From 2-12-FULL-65-11 sp049679965 (GTDB lineage: Bacteria > Acidobacteriota > Vicinamibacteria > Vicinamibacterales > CAVVIG01), in contig JBAUGX010000167.1 in the NCBI GenBank assembly GCA_049679965.1, positions 1 through 33,302 of the forward strand: DNA of 33,302 nucleotides, given 5' to 3'. Position 1 is the stretch's first letter. Each line of letters starts with the position of its first letter. The position numbers and the translations under genes are program-made. Under the pieces are notes generated by a model. It was not told the origin of the DNA. It did no database searches and saw only the letters and a program-made list of their open reading frames with translations. Shown here in pieces: positions 30,024-33,302 of this stretch.

Positions 30024-30488
30024 ATGCGAGCTCTAAGAGGTTCCATCGGCCTCGCCGCTCTCGCAACGATGGTGACGGCGTCAGTCGATGCCGGCCAGTC
30101 GGTCCATGCCGACGCGCGCCGCGGTGCGGCGGCGCTTCAATCGCTTCCCACTTTGTCCCAGCGCATCGCCGCGGACCCGGTCCTCAGCGCCAGGATGCTG
30201 CCGCTCTTGCCCGGGGGGCTGACCGTCGAAGCCGCGGCCCGGGGATTCATGAACGAGGGTCAGTTCTGTGCCGCCGTGCACGTTTCGAAGAACCTGGGTG
30301 TGCCTCTCGCAGAACTCAGGGCCGAGCTGATGGGACTGGCGCACGACAACCTGAGACACGCCATCCGCAAACTACGACCGAACGCAGACGCGCGCGCCGA
30401 GGCGATCAAGGCGGAACGAGAAGCGAAGGCCGACCTCGACGCTTCTGCCAAGGCCCGATCGAAAGCCGAGACCAGCGTCGATCCTCAA

Positions 30489-30503
<15 letters not shown>
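30024..30503 (+). CDS. Secreted protein of unknown function
   Basis: A 159-residue protein with an N-terminal signal peptide (MRALRGSIGLAALATMVTAS, cleavage probably near VDAGQS). The middle has LPLLPGGLTVEAAARGFMNE followed by GQFCAAVHVSKNLGVPLAEL; from memory this kind of block (AA-GF-N-GQF-AA-HVS-NLG) recurs in uncharacterised acidobacterial secreted proteins. The C-terminus is a highly charged Ala/Lys/Glu helix. I start at ATG 30024 because it begins the signal peptide; ATG 30003 adds seven residues. Its end overlaps the glgX end by 15 bp, tail to tail. Confidence 0.72.
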
Positions 30504-32615
<2,112 letters not shown>

Positions 32616-32643
32616 GGCGATGTGAGCTTCACTCTAGCGCGGA

Positions 32644-32672
32644 TTGCCGTCTGACCCGATCCTTCTGATACT
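32644..32672 (+). promoter_or_regulatory. Putative promoter of the DinB-like gene
   Basis: TTGCCG (32644-32649), a 17-bp spacer and GATACT (32667-32672) lie 51 bp before ATG 32724. The leader ends with AAAGGAG (32709-32715), a good ribosome site. Confidence 0.45.
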
Positions 32673-32723
32673 CTTGTCCTGGTCCAGAAGCGACGAGCCG
32701 GAGCAGCCAAAAGGAGTCGAGTG

Positions 32724-33302
32724 ATGCAGCGGATTCTTCCGTTCTCGGTGAGTGTTCTCTTCTTCGCGTCCTCAGTATTCGCGCAAGGCGCAGGCGGGCA
32801 GGGCGGCGGCGGTGCGCGCCAGGGCGGCGCCCCCGCGGGGCCGGTGGGACTGGCGGCCGGTCAGCAGCAATCGTACAACCGGGTCAAGGGGCTGGTCTTG
32901 GGCTCGGTGAACGAGATGCCGGAAGAAGGCTTCGCGCACAAGCCGGCTGACGGCATCCGCACCTTCGCGCAGCTGTTTGCGCACATCTCCGACTTTCACT
33001 ACGGGACGTGTTCACAGGCCCTCGGGGTGCCGAACCCGAAAATGGGGCAGCCGAGCCTCGAGATGAGCGTCGCGACGAAGGCCGACGCGCTCAAGACGCT
33101 GCAAGAGTCGTACGCGTTCTGCGATCCCGCCTTCTCGTCGCTGACGGACCAGTCCATCACCGAGCTCATCATGGGCGGCCGGGGCGGCCCGCGAGCGCGC
33201 GGCGCCATCCTCTCTCAGTTGCTCGAGCACGACAACGAGATGTACGGGGTCAGCACGGTGTACCTGCGCACCAACAGCCGCGTCCCGCCCGCGTCGCAGG
33301 GC
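32724..33302 (+). CDS. Secreted DinB superfamily protein (3' end missing)
   Basis: An open frame of 193 codons runs off the end of the window. It begins with a signal peptide (MQRILPFSVSVLFFASSVFA, cleavage near FAQG), then a Gly-rich linker, then a DinB-like four-helix domain: YNRVKGLVLGSVNEMPEEGF, DGIRTFAQLFAHISDFHYG with a metal-type His, and ILSQLLEHDNEMYGVSTVYLR with another. DinB-like proteins are metal-binding thiol- or damage-related enzymes; exported forms have unknown roles. ATG 32724 follows AAAGGAG. Little sequence is likely missing, since ALLRTNSRVPPAS-type endings close the domain. Confidence 0.85.
   Translation, partial: MQRILPFSVSVLFFASSVFAQGAGGQGGGGARQGGAPAGPVGLAAGQQQSYNRVKGLVLGSVNEMPEEGFAHKPADGIRTFAQLFAHISDFHYGTCSQALGVPNPKMGQPSLEMSVATKADALKTLQESYAFCDPAFSSLTDQSITELIMGGRGGPRARGAILSQLLEHDNEMYGVSTVYLRTNSRVPPASQG

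Overview
The window is about 33 kb of GC-rich bacterial chromosome, densely packed with core genes and almost free of mobile DNA. I see no tRNA, rRNA, CRISPR array, insertion sequence or prophage. Gene content, lipoprotein genes (lspA, lgt), zinc-type L28 and hairpin repeats that translate as VRLKPD or GFSRT-like peptides at gene ends point to an Acidobacteriota-like organism, perhaps class Vicinamibacteria. That placement is recalled pattern, not a search result.

Layout. 1-4.4 kb: 3' part of a relA/spoT gene, facing an rpmB-ridA pair, then a cysteine-rich unknown protein and a dksA-type regulator. 4.5-7 kb: lon. 7-12.6 kb: a minus-strand operon ileS-lspA-lgt-rluD-NUDIX whose genes overlap or nearly touch. 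12.6-15.9 kb: a plus-strand operon with two M16 peptidase subunits (one with a zinc site, one without) and a HAD hydrolase. 16-22 kb: a long minus-strand series aspA, secreted methyltransferase, thiD, moaE, moaD, prfA, prmC, HIT. 22-25 kb: class I fumarase diverging from aspA, a decayed stretch with two gene remnants, then fdhE. 25-28.5 kb: erpA, a Fur-ferritin fusion, a PHP phosphoesterase, a small membrane protein and a HAD phosphatase. 28.5-33.3 kb: a cold-shock protein, an acidic low-complexity ORF, a zinc ribbon, a MobA/MocA-like nucleotidyltransferase, a secreted unknown, glgX and a secreted DinB-like protein cut by the window end.

Genes that work together: aspA and fumarase share one bidirectional promoter and would turn aspartate into malate through fumarate. 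moaD/moaE, the MocA-like gene and fdhE serve molybdoenzymes, although no molybdoenzyme is in view. prfA and prmC are a release factor and its methylase. lspA and lgt mature lipoproteins. erpA and the Fur-ferritin gene both handle iron.

The most unusual structure is between genes. Short arrays of 7-bp repeats, with four different unit sequences, sit exactly at gene boundaries and often supply the stop codon. REP/BIME-like hairpins and an inverted 8-bp repeat do the same. Several genes also have a -10 hexamer only 6-9 bp before the start codon and no convincing Shine-Dalgarno sequence, suggesting leaderless transcripts. The Fur-ferritin fusion is the most interesting protein.
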